64,000 nt of DNA from Balamuthia mandrillaris (lineage: Eukaryota; Discosea; Longamoebia; Balamuthiidae). Positions 25,433 to 38,621 of the stretch are shown here, piece after piece. The notes under the pieces were generated by a model. That model saw only the letters and a program-made list of their open reading frames with translations. It was not told the origin of the DNA and did not search any database. The position numbers and the translations under genes are program-made. The DNA lies in NCBI GenBank assembly GCA_031835245.1, contig JAVKOQ010000208.1:28051-92050 (forward strand). The letters are read 5' to 3'. Position 1 is the stretch's first letter, and each line of letters opens with the position of its first letter.

Positions 25433-28400
25433 ATGTCGCTGAAGAGGAAGACGCGCGCCGCTTCTTCGTTGCGCTCAAGGACGGCCGTCGATGAGGAGGA
25501 GGAGGAGGAAAACGATGGCCGTAGGAGGCAACGGCCGCGAGGAGGGAGCAGGTGGGAAGCCGCCCCGGCGAACGGGGTGCGCGAGCATCAGACCACAGAG
25601 GAGAAGGAAGACCTCGTCGGTAGAGCTCGTGAGGCTCTCTCGGCCGTCCGTTCCCGCATCATCGCATCCAACGAGACGAGCAACAACACGAGAAACGTCA
25701 ACAACAACAAATGGAAAACGTGGATCAATGATAACGACGTTCGCTCCTTACTTCTATCCTTTTGGTCTTTTCGATGTACCGATTTTAATGTTTTTTTTTT
25801 TTTGATCTCTCAACGAACAAACAAAAGGGTCATGTGAAAAGTTGGTCAGGGTTGTTGACCCACGAGGAAGCGGACCTGGTGATGAGGGCGGTGGAGGCAG
25901 AGTTGGCAGGGCTCTGGCGGCAGGACAAGATCTTGATTTACGGGTCTCACTGGCACGAACCTCGTTTGAAGGTTTACTTTGGGGAGAGGGCTTATTCTTA
26001 TCATGGTGTAGCACAACAGGTTTTTGTTGTTGTTGTTGTTCTTGTTCTTCTTGTTCTTGTTCTTCTTGTTCTTGTTCTTCTTCTTGTTCTTCTTCTTGTT
26101 CTTTTTCTTGTTGTTCTTGTTCTTCTTGTTCTTCTTGTTCTTCTTCTTCTTCTTCTTCTTCTTCTTCTTCTTCTTCTTCTTCTTCTTCTTCTTGTTCTTC
26201 TTCTTGTTCTTCTTCTTCTTGTTCTTGTTCTTGTTCTTCTTCTTGTTCTTCTTCTTCTTCTTGTTCTTCTTCTTCTTCTTGTTCTTCTTGTTCTTCTTCT
26301 TCTTCTTCTTCTTCTTCTTCTTCTTCTTCTTCTTCTTCTTCTTCTTCTTCTTCTTCTTCTTCTTCTTCTTCTTCTTCTCCTCAGAAGAAAAAAGCCTAAC
26401 CAAACAATAGGCGAGACCATTTACAGCTTTATTTCGTGACATCATGAACGTCCTTGGCCTTGCCCTATCCATCCACGGTATTGCATTTATACTTTCATTC
26501 TTCATTTTTTGTTTCGCGTTTTCACCTTTTGCTTCTCTCTCGCACAATCCTAACAGAAAACGGAACAGCTAATGAAGCAGAACAGGTTTACAACTCACTT
26601 TTAGTGACGATGTACAGAAAAGGCTCAGACAGCATATCGTGGCACTCCGACGATGAGCCTTGTTTGGGTCATCGTCCCAACATTTCTTCACTTTCGTTGG
26701 GAGAAAGTCGTGTCTTTTGTTTGCGACACAAGTGCCGTAACATAAGTCCAACTAAGGTTTTTGGTTACTGCTTTGCTTCGTTTTTCTTTTCTGTTTTGAC
26801 TATTGTCACAATAATACAGATTATGTTGAATCATGGAGACATGCTACACATGGGTGGAGCCACTCAAGAATTTTGGGAACACTCCATTCCAAAGTCAACC
26901 AACTGCGGCACCCCGCTTGGGCTGCGAATAAGCTTTACCGCAAGAAAAGTTCTCTTTGATCCTCTTCCTCCTCTTCCTCCCTTTCTTTGCCCCTCTACTG
27001 CTTCTGGTGCCACTATCTTTACTCTTCCTCCTCTCTCTTCTCTTTCTCTTCCTCTTCCGTCTCTTGCTTGTTCGTCTTCCTCTGTACAGCGCCAAGACCT
27101 TGGCTGTTCTTCGTCTTCCACTCACCTTTCATCTGCTCTTTCTTCTCGTCTTTTATCCTTATCTTCATCATCACAGCTATCTTCCTCATCACCGCCATTT
27201 GCTTGTTCTTCTTCTTCTTCTTCTTCTTCTTCTTCTTCTTCTTCACCATATTCTCCATCACTCCCATTTTCTCCCGCCAAAGAGAACGACATTCCCGTTT
27301 ACTGCTTCTCTCCCAAGCCAATCTATGGAGAGTTGCCCAACATTAAACCTGGAACTATTGTGCAAGGCGCTGGTACTCTTTGGTCCTCTTCTCTCCATCG
27401 TAATTACAGGCAAGGTATCTCGTACACTAGTCTTTCCATAGCCCGCAACGGCAAAAAGAAGGGCAAAGCGGCCAGAACAACAACCATGGAATCCATCAAA
27501 CTAAGCTCCACAGCAAATAGAGGCAACAGAGTAGTGTTGGTGGATGGTTGCGATTGTTGGGAGAAAGTGTATTACGTAGGAGAAGGCTCTCCGGAAAGAA
27601 ACCAAACCATGACTCGAGGCAATCTTGCTATGGTGCGAGCATACCATGAGAAGCAACCCATTCGTGTTGTTGAAAGCCTGCCAAAGCAAGGACAACCAGT
27701 AACACCAACTGTACGGGAAATAACACCACAAACGCAAAAGAGGATGGAGCAATCGAATCTTTTGACGCAATCGTGGGGAGCTTCTTCTACTCCTCAGTCC
27801 TCAGCCTCCTCCTGTCCTTCTGCTACTTCTTCTACCGCTGGATTCGTTGCTCCTCTTGATCCTTCTTCGCCATCATTGCGACGAGTTCAACCGAGCTACA
27901 AGTATCACGGCCTTTTTGGTGTGACGGAGATCCTATATAACATCAACGAAGTCGGCTTTGGATACTTTGTATTTGGCCTGACGCGTTGCATGCGAACCAA
28001 ATCGGATGGCGTATCCTCCGATTGGGAATGTCCTCCTCAACTTCCAATTGAATCATCTGTTGAACAGCGGTTTTCTGCACGTGAGTGACTTTGCTTCTTT
28101 GTTAATGTAAGAAGATTAACTTTGCTGTCCAAAGTTGGTACTTCTATGTTTCATAGAAACGGTGGTACCAGCGAAGCATTGGATGAGGACGATCTGGCTG
28201 CAGCTACCGTGGAGGAACGAGAAACGGAAACGAAAACAGAAGACGTGGACGCGGGAGCTGCAGAGGCAGAAGAGGGAGTAGAAGGAGGAGCAAAGGCAGC
28301 AGCACCAGAGGAAGAACAAGAAACACCAATAGAGCAAGAGCATGTGGGGCAAAACGAACAAGAAGAAGTTCAAGAATCACATGGAGAAGAACAACGCACA

Positions 28401-28940
28401 AAGAGAAAGCGTCTACGGAAATTATTCGAGCCATTGCCACCAAGACCACAAAAACAGCAAAGAACCACAACAAAGAGAAACCACAACCTTTGTCGGCCAT
28501 CACCAAGGAGTACACGAGCAACAGCACATCTCCAGCAAAAAAAACAACGGCAATACAAAGATGCTCTTGACGCACTTTCCTCTGAAGAACTTCGTCAACA
28601 TCTCGCCTTTCATTACTTGGCACAACAGGTTCTCTCCTTCAACAAAACCAACCACGACAAGGAGAACAAGGCAAACAAAATGACCAACAACAACAAACAA
28701 AAAAACCTTTGTTCGTTTGCCAAAGAACCGATGCGCATTCCGTTGCGCTTTCAAGTGCCACATCGAGACAAACTGCAAGAGGGCTATGGAGTGCTGCTTC
28801 AAAGTTTGGATTGGGAGAACGACCAAAGCACTAGTAGGCAGCACGTTTGGCTGGCTACGAAGGGCTTTCATTTGGATGCTTTCCGAGCTGTTGTCTTGGA
28901 GGGTGGTTACTTCTTTCCCGACTTTTATAAATCCAAATAA
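25433..28940 (+). CDS. AlkB-family dioxygenase fused to an SRA (YDG) domain
   Basis: Six exons (25433-25738, 25828-26019, 26411-26477, 26557-26756, 26820-28080, 28135-28940) give 943 aa. Residues 1-100 are basic and acidic low complexity. Residues about 105-305 are an ALKBH2/3-type Fe(II)/2-oxoglutarate oxygenase: PRLKVYFGERAYSYHG, the WHSDDE iron motif (His218, Asp220), SLSLGESRVFCLRHK, the third iron ligand in FWEHSIP (His276), and the RISFTAR pair of arginines for 2-oxoglutarate. After a Ser-rich linker, residues about 430-650 match the SRA domain that reads methylated cytosine: GTLWSSS, VVLVDGCDCWEKVYYVGEG, NQTMTRGNLAMVRAY, PIRVVES, YKYHGLFGV, GFGYFVFGLTR. A Ser-rich insert splits the SRA. 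An acidic region and an unknown 65-residue end follow. Exon 3 must start at 26411 to avoid stops. It likely repairs or oxidises bases at methylated sites. Confidence 0.82.
26026..26379. repeat. (TTC/TTG)n microsatellite in the AlkB-SRA intron 2
   Basis: About 350 bp of mixed TTC and TTG repeats fill the intron 26020-26410. Long poly-Arg, poly-Lys and poly-Phe open frames across it are artefacts. A shorter pure TTC tract at about 27209-27243 in the same gene is coding and gives a Ser run. Confidence 0.95.
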
Positions 28941-31750
<2,810 letters not shown>

Positions 31751-32034
31751 AGAACGCTTTCCTATTTATTTTATATTCAGTGGTCTGTGTGCCTGCTTGT
31801 CCTCGAGACTCTCTCTCTTGTCGGCGGGGGGAGGGGGGGAACAACACTTAAAGGTGGAGACGGCGAACTCGAGAGATGCCTTTAGGGAGGAGAAGATGTG
31901 CATGGCATGCTCCCCGGAAGTGAAGAGCCTGTGTCCCTTGGGATGTGCTTCTCCCCTCTTGTTGTTGTTGTTGTTGCCACAAAAGTAGTTTTTTTATATT
32001 TTTTACTAAAACAAAAGAAAAGAAAAAGAAAAAG

Positions 32035-34263
32035 ATGTGGCAACGTGGAGGAGGGGTGATGGCCAGGGGCGTGCAGAGGAGACCCTTCCCCCTCCCTGCT
32101 TCCCTGCACTTCCCCCGCTCTTCTCTTCCTGTCCCTCCTGTCCGCCACTTCCGCCCCTCTTTCCTCTGCCCTGGTTCGTTTTCTTCTTCTTTCGCTCCAC
32201 TTTCGCACCCTCTCAAAGCAGCGGAAGGCAGAGCGGAGGACAAACGGAGGAACCCAGGAGAGCAGCACCGGCCCAGCAGCAGCAGCAGGAGGAGCAGGGT
32301 GGCAGGCAGGACAGAAAGCAAAGAGGCCAGCAGCAGGAGGGAGGTCGGGAGGCATGCAGGACAAGAGCAACTGCAAGCACTGGCACGAGGAGGAAGAGGA
32401 GGCCGCCTGGAAGCAGAAGCGGTGAACAAAGTGTTGGAGGAGATGGAAAGGGGAGGGGAGAGAGCGGAGGAGAAGGCCCTCTTGGCCCTGCTGAAACGGT
32501 GCAAGCAGGAGAGGAACCTCAAGGCCAGCCAGAGGGTGCACGCCCACCTCCTCCATCTCTCTTCTTCTGACCAGGAGGTATTTTCCCGCCTGGCGGCCTC
32601 TCTGATCACTGCGTATGGGGCATGTGGTCGGTTGGACCTGGCCCGTGAAGTCTTCCATCACCACCACCACAACAAGCAGCAACAACAAGAGCAACAGCAA
32701 CAAGACCGAAGCGGGGAGAAAGGCGGAGCGGTGATATGGAATGCCATGATGCAAGCGTGCACACAATGTGGGAATGGAAAAGAGGCCTTGCAGCTGTTCC
32801 AAGAGATGCAGCAGGCCGACATTCCAGCAGACGCCTTCACCTTCTCCATTGTTCTCAAGGCCTGTGCCAGCACAGCAGACTTGAAGACAGGCAAACGTGT
32901 GCATGCTGAGGTGCTGCGGAGGGGCTTGCAAGCAAACCATGTTCTTTCCAGCGCCCTGATCAGCATGTATGGCACTTGCAGGAAAATGAAGGAGGCACGT
33001 GCGGTGTTCCAAGGCATGAAGGAACGGGACGTGGTGACCTGGACCGCCATGATTGCAGCAGCCTCCCAAAGCGGCCATGGCGAGGAGGCCTTGCAGCTGT
33101 TCCAAGAGATGCAGCAGGCAGGCGTGGCAGCAGATGCCTTCACCTTCGCTGCTGTGCTGAAGGCCTGTGCCAGCACAGCAGACTTGAAGACAGGCAAACG
33201 TGTGCATGCAGAGCTGCTGCGGAGGAGCTTGCTTCCCAATATCGTTTCTTCTTCAAACGCCCTCATCGACATGTATGGCAAGTGTGGGGAGCTGGAGGAA
33301 GCATGCAAGGTCTTCCAGCAAATGAAGGAACGAGACGTGATCACGTGGAATGCAATGATCGCTGTGCATGGGCTGCATGGCCAAGGCAAAGCAGCACTGG
33401 CCGCGCTGCAGGAGATGCAAGAACAAGGCGTGCAACCAGACGCCATCACCTTCATCAATGTGCTGAACGCGTGCAGCCATGCAGGGCTGGTGGAGGAAGG
33501 CTTGGCCTGCTTTGCTGCCATGAGAGAGAAACACAACATCCAGCCCACCACAGAGCATTTCACTTGCATGGTGGATCTGTTGGGGCGGGCAGGCAAGCTG
33601 GAGGAGGCAGAAGCCTTGATCCACACCATGGAGGTCCCTCCTGATGCTGTGACGTGGAGGACTTTGTTGGGGGCCTGCCGAGGAGGCAAGGACGTGGAGC
33701 GGGCCAAAAGAGCAGCAGAGCAAGCCATTGCATTGGATCCAAAGGATGCATCCTCCTTTGTGGTGCTGTCCAACATCTTGGCAGCAGCAGGGCGATGGGA
33801 AGAGGTGGAGAAGGTGCGGAAGGAGATGAAGGAGCGGAAGGTGAAGAAAGAGGCAGGGAGGAGCTGGATCACGGTGGATGGGGAGGTGCACAGCTTTGCG
33901 GTGAAGGACCGCAGCCATCCTCGCAGCACAGAGATCTTCCACCACCTGGACCAGCTGATCCAACAGATGAAGGCAGCAGGATACCAACCAGCCACGGAGT
34001 GGGTGCTGCATGATGTGGAGGACGAGCAGAAGGAGGAAGAGCTGTGCTATCACAGCGAGAAGCTGGCCATCGCCTTCGGGCTGCTGAGCACACCACCAGG
34101 GCAGCCCTTGCAGATCATGAAGAACCTGAGGGTGTGTGGGGACTGCCACACAGCCACCAAGTTCATTGCCAAGGTCACTCAGCGGGAGATCCTGGTGAGG
34201 GATGGCAACCGCTTCCATCACTTCTCTCCTGATGGGCACTGCTCTTGTGGGGATTATTGGTGA
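32035..34263 (+). CDS. DYW-type pentatricopeptide repeat protein (C-to-U RNA editing factor)
   Basis: A single exon encodes 742 aa from the ATG at 32035. The frame is open 90 bp further up, but this start opens an Arg- and Pro-rich N-terminus without acidic residues (MWQRGGGVMARGVQRRPF) fit for organelle import. PLS-type PPR repeats cover about 160-560 (VIWNAMMQACTQCGNG, ALISMYGTC, VVTWTAMIAAASQSG, ALIDMYGKCGELEEA, VITWNAMIAVHGLHG). E/E+ motifs follow. The DYW deaminase domain has a PG box (GRSWITVDGEVHSF), the HSEK active-site motif at 34051, the CGDCH zinc site at 34135, and ends CSCGDYW. In plants such proteins bind organelle RNA and deaminate one cytidine. The gene is intronless and GC-rich, unlike its intron-bearing neighbours, which is compatible with transfer or retroposition. 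Two decayed copies lie at 35728-37043 and 56998-57212. Confidence 0.92.
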   Translation: MWQRGGGVMARGVQRRPFPLPASLHFPRSSLPVPPVRHFRPSFLCPGSFSSSFAPLSHPLKAAEGRAEDKRRNPGEQHRPSSSSRRSRVAGRTESKEASSRREVGRHAGQEQLQALARGGRGGRLEAEAVNKVLEEMERGGERAEEKALLALLKRCKQERNLKASQRVHAHLLHLSSSDQEVFSRLAASLITAYGACGRLDLAREVFHHHHHNKQQQQEQQQQDRSGEKGGAVIWNAMMQACTQCGNGKEALQLFQEMQQADIPADAFTFSIVLKACASTADLKTGKRVHAEVLRRGLQANHVLSSALISMYGTCRKMKEARAVFQGMKERDVVTWTAMIAAASQSGHGEEALQLFQEMQQAGVAADAFTFAAVLKACASTADLKTGKRVHAELLRRSLLPNIVSSSNALIDMYGKCGELEEACKVFQQMKERDVITWNAMIAVHGLHGQGKAALAALQEMQEQGVQPDAITFINVLNACSHAGLVEEGLACFAAMREKHNIQPTTEHFTCMVDLLGRAGKLEEAEALIHTMEVPPDAVTWRTLLGACRGGKDVERAKRAAEQAIALDPKDASSFVVLSNILAAAGRWEEVEKVRKEMKERKVKKEAGRSWITVDGEVHSFAVKDRSHPRSTEIFHHLDQLIQQMKAAGYQPATEWVLHDVEDEQKEEELCYHSEKLAIAFGLLSTPPGQPLQIMKNLRVCGDCHTATKFIAKVTQREILVRDGNRFHHFSPDGHCSCGDYW

Positions 34264-35727
34264 TCATGCTCCTATGCTGTTAGCAGAGAACACACCTCAC
34301 TGTTTATTTGACCTGTGCACCAAAATCACTCAATGATGTTTTGTTGGGTTGTATTTTGGATTTGAAATTTGGTTATATAATTTCATAGACAACGTGGAAA
34401 GAATTGAAGAACAAAGACTGGAATAAAAATGAAAAGTGGATAGTTTTAATTGAAAAAAAATGACCACAGGCTCCTATTATAAAATGAGGAAACTGTAATA
34501 AAAATTTTTTGTTATATTAGTATTAAACATAAGAAAAAAGAAAGAGCTTTCCTTATGTGAAAGTTGATATAAGCAAAAAAATAAAATGAAGTTAGGAAAG
34601 GCTATATATCTTGCACAAGGACCTGCAATAACTATTTGAGGTCCTTCATTCTCCTTCTTCCCCCATTTTCCATGTTGCAGGTGATAACAAAAGTCATCTT
34701 GATTAGACCCAACAATAACAAACTTGGCTATATTATAACTATTGATTTCTCATGTATTAAGGAAATTAAGGAAAGGTGCTATAACCACATAGGAAAGGAA
34801 AGAACAAAACAGTACTACCTATACAACCCATTTACAATACAAATAACATGTAGTTAAGTTATATTAATAATTCTTGTAAAAACTTAAAACTTATAGAGAT
34901 ACAAAGTAAACATAAAAGAAGATAACAATATTACAGTTTCTTCATGTTAGGTATATTAGTTGTTTTGTTATGTATTTTTAATAAAAACCTATAACATATT
35001 CTAAATCAAAAAGGGAGTCCCTTTGTGGAAATTTTGTTTGTAATATAAGATAGAGCTTAATGCTTTAGTTACCTATAACCTTATGAATTTTGTGATGGAG
35101 ATAAACTATCATCAATATTATGTTTGTCACGCAGAGCAATCCCGGTCTGATTGCTAGGATGACGTCAGCCAGCCAATCAACGGAATCTCTTAGTATTGCG
35201 TTACACAAAGCAGGGAAAAAAGGAGAGAGTAACAAAATTAGAGTTTATTAGAAAGACTCAAACCAAGAACCACCCCAATCTTATCTCTCCTTTGTGAGCG
35301 TTGTACTAGAGAGAGGGATTGGCACGACCCAAGGCCGGGTTGTGACATGTTGAGAAATGAGAATAGTTGTATTTCTTATGTTGGTTTTTTTAACTTTTCT
35401 TTGTTCATTCTTCTTTAGCATCTTTATGTTCTTTTTTGCTTGTTTACTTTATTGTGCTCATTTTCTTTCTCATTCACAAACTTAGCCTTGTTTTTTTTTT
35501 TACATTTTCTTCTTTTCCTCTTGTCATGTGATGTGATCTTGGTCTGACTGATAGGATAATGTCAACTGTCACACAGATTAATACCTATTGTAAACTAGGC
35601 AGGTTTGAGCATTTCAATAGGCCAAGAGGAACTTAAAAATAGAAAAGAAGGATGTACATTTTAACAAGTTTTTATTTGAGTAAGTTGAAGCAAGCTTGAT
35701 GAGACTATTTTTTTCTCTAAACCAGGA
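34264..35727. other. AT-rich spacer between PPR gene and its copy
   Basis: About 1.4 kb is markedly richer in A and T than the flanks and holds no convincing ORF. A 26-bp motif occurs twice in diverged form, at 35144-35169 and 35541-35566 (21 of 26 identical by eye). The first copy includes TGACGTCA. No terminal inverted repeats or transposase were found. Confidence 0.5.
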
Positions 35728-37043
35728 TGAAAACTGCAAGCACTGGCACGAGGAGGGAGAGGGGGCCGCCTGGAAGCAGGAGCGGTGAGGAGGGTGTTGG
35801 AGGAGATGGACAGGGGAGGGGAGAGAGCGGGGGAGAAGGTCCTCTTGGCCCTGTTGAAACGGTGCAAGCAGGAGAGAACCTCAAGGCCAGCCAGAGGGTG
35901 CACTCCCACCTCCTCCATCTCTCTACTTCTGACCAGGAGGTGCTTTCCCGCCTGGCGGTCTCTCTGATCAGCGTGTATGGGGCATGTGGTCGCCTGGACT
36001 TGGCCCGTGAAGTCTTCCATCACCACCGCCAACAACAACAAGAGCAACAGCAACAAGAGCGAGGCAAGGGGGAGAAAGGTGGAGCGGTGATATGGAATGC
36101 CATGATGCAAGCGTGCACACAATGTGGGAATGGAAAAGAGGCCTTGCAGCTGTTCCAAGAGATGGAGGAGGCCGACGTTCCAGCAGACGCCTTCACCTTC
36201 TCCATTGTTCTCAAGGCCTGTGGAATAATGACGTATGTGGAGACGGGGAAGCGAGTGCATGCTGAGGTGCTGCGGAGGGGCTTGCAAGCAAACGTCGTTC
36301 TTTGCAATGCTCTCATCAACATGTATGGCACTTGCGAGAGAATGGAGGCACGTGCAGTGTTCCAAGGCATGAAGGAACGAAATGTGGTGACCTGGAACAC
36401 CATGATTGCAGCAGCCTCCCAAAGCGGCCATGGGCAGGAGGCCTTGCAGCTGTTCCAAGAGATGCAGCAGGCAGGCGTGGCAGCAGATGCCTTCACCTTC
36501 GCTGCTGTGCTGAAGGCCTGTGCCAGCACAGCAGACTTGAAGACAGGCAAGCGCGTGCATGCAGAGCTGCTGCGGAGGAGCTTGCTTCCCAATGCTGTTC
36601 TCTCCACCGCCCTCATCGACATGTATGGCAAGTGTGGGGAGCTGGAGGAGGCATGCAAGGTCTTCCAGCAAATGAAGGAACGAGACGTGATCACGTGGAA
36701 TGCAATGATCGCTGTGCATGGGCTGCATGGCCAAGGCAAAGCAGCACTGGCCGCGCTGCAGGAGATGCAAGAACAAGGCGTGCAACCAGACGCCATCACC
36801 TTCATCAATGTGCTGAACGCGTGCAGCCATGCAGGGCTGGTGGAGGAAGGCTTGGCCTGCTTTGCTGCCATGAGAGAGAAACACAACATCCGGCCCACCA
36901 CAGCATTTCACTTGCATGGTGGACCTGTTGGGGCGGGCAGGCAGGCTGGAGGAGGCAGAAGCCTTGATCCACACCATGGAGGTCCCTCCTGATGCCATGA
37001 TGTGAAGGACCTTGCTGGGGGCCTGCCGAGGAGGCAAGGATGT
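35728..37043 (+). pseudogene. Truncated, frameshifted copy of the DYW PPR gene
   Basis: This DNA is very similar to 32366-33696 of the intact PPR gene but lacks both ends: no targeting region, no E tail beyond its start, no DYW domain. Relative to the parent it has lost one base near 35876 and two near 36901, and a Trp codon has become TGA near 37003. Because the displaced N-terminal frame happens to be open, one 421-aa frame (35727-36992) spans most of it, starting in the wrong frame and ending out of frame. The inside still reads as PPR repeats (VIWNAMMQACTQCGNG, ALINMYGTC, ALIDMYGKCG). It could still make a repeat-only protein. I call it a pseudogene because both borders cut the parent's domains. 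Confidence 0.8.
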
Positions 37044-37141
37044 GTGAAGCAAATGAAAGCCTTGAAGAACACAAATTCTTTGCGTTAGTCATATCCATGA
37101 AATGTTGTACCCATAAACAATGCTTTCATTTCCTCTCTTTA

Positions 37142-38580
37142 TTATTCCCAACGCATGCTGGTTTGTCTGCTAGAAGAGGGAGTAGAGGCGATGCTGGAGG
37201 CGGAAGAGGGCGAAGCACAAGGCACAAACTCGTGGAAACGACCAAAGTCGATGTCATAGCAACCCTTCCTTGCATTCTGACGTACAACCGGCACGAACCG
37301 AGCATTCCAAATTATTTCCTTCCATGTGTAGCTCCACCTTTCATTTTCATTGGTAATGAGGGAAGAGACAAAACAGAGAGAAGAGGGAAGGGGAGGAGAG
37401 GAAACTAAGGAGGAAATGAAAGATGACGAGGTACCGAGCCTGCAAGTTTTCAGAGCACGCCTCGTCGATACCATCAAGGACAGCAATGATCTCGCAGTTG
37501 GACTCCCTCATCAGCTCTGGTGTGTATCCATAAAGTGGACTACGCTTATCCATGGCGTGGATAATGGTCCATGGCAAAGGCAGCAACGGAGTTGACATGT
37601 CGGTGGAACGGACCCTTCCTACTTGATTATTCAGCTCAAAGTTAAGCTCATGAATTCTGAAAACCATTTCGTCTGATTGCTCTCTGTTGCAATGATGCGT
37701 ATAAAAATAAAACAGTGAGTAACTGAAGAAAGAACATGCATATTAACACCAAACGTACTCCATTATGTCCATGTAATCTCCTTCTTCCTCATAAATATCT
37801 AACTCCTCAGAATGCATGTTGGGGTTGTGCCTCAACAAGGAACTGGTGGCCCGCCTCCGAGCATAGAGCGAATTCCTTTCCTTCCTGACCAGCAACAGCC
37901 GAAGCTGCGTTTCACAAAGCTGAGACTTTCGAATGTTGGCCAGACGTATGACCAGACAGGGACAGCCGCCAGTGGTGTAGCCTCCTTCATCCAGGCAATC
38001 AGGGCTGCCCTCGTAGTATTGCTCCACACAGTTAACCACTGCCACGTCCGAGAAGAGGATATACCGTTTCTGGCGAGAGGCGCGTGAAATCTTGGCAAAA
38101 ACAAAGCCTGATAGAAGGAAACCACGCACAGATAAGAAAGTAAGATGTTCAGTCCCATGCGATAAGAGCATGCAAAAACAATGAAATAAAAAATAACAGG
38201 AAGAAAGAAACAACTAGAAAGAATCAACGAAAGAGGAGGAAGGAACCGGTGGTAATAGCAACAAACAGAATGCCAAAGAAGGCTTGTATGCAGACGATAG
38301 CATTGGTATAGTTTGAATGCGGACTCAGCTTGCCATATCCTTTTTTTTTAAACGTTCGATAAAACAGGTCAGAGCCGGCCGGATTGGAATAGCAGAGGAA
38401 AACAGCAGAGAGCTTACCTATGGTGCTCATCGTTTGGATGGAGAAAAAGAAGCAATCCCAAAACGTCACCTCTATACGGTGCTCTCCTGGTTGAATGCCA
38501 CCGAGCCCATTCTTGTCTTCACAAAGTTGTGGCACGAACGAGCCGGAAGCGGCAAGAGATGCGCAAAGTCAATGTTGTTA

Positions 38581-38621
<41 letters not shown>

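Noticed and set aside
26001-26547. Poly-Lys/Asn and poly-Arg/Thr minus-strand frames
   Set aside because: They are repeat artefacts over the TTC/TTG intron tract of the AlkB-SRA gene.
32658-34239. Two long minus-strand frames opposite the PPR gene
   Set aside because: They are shadows of a GC-rich, repeat-containing coding strand; the plus strand has full PPR and DYW motifs.
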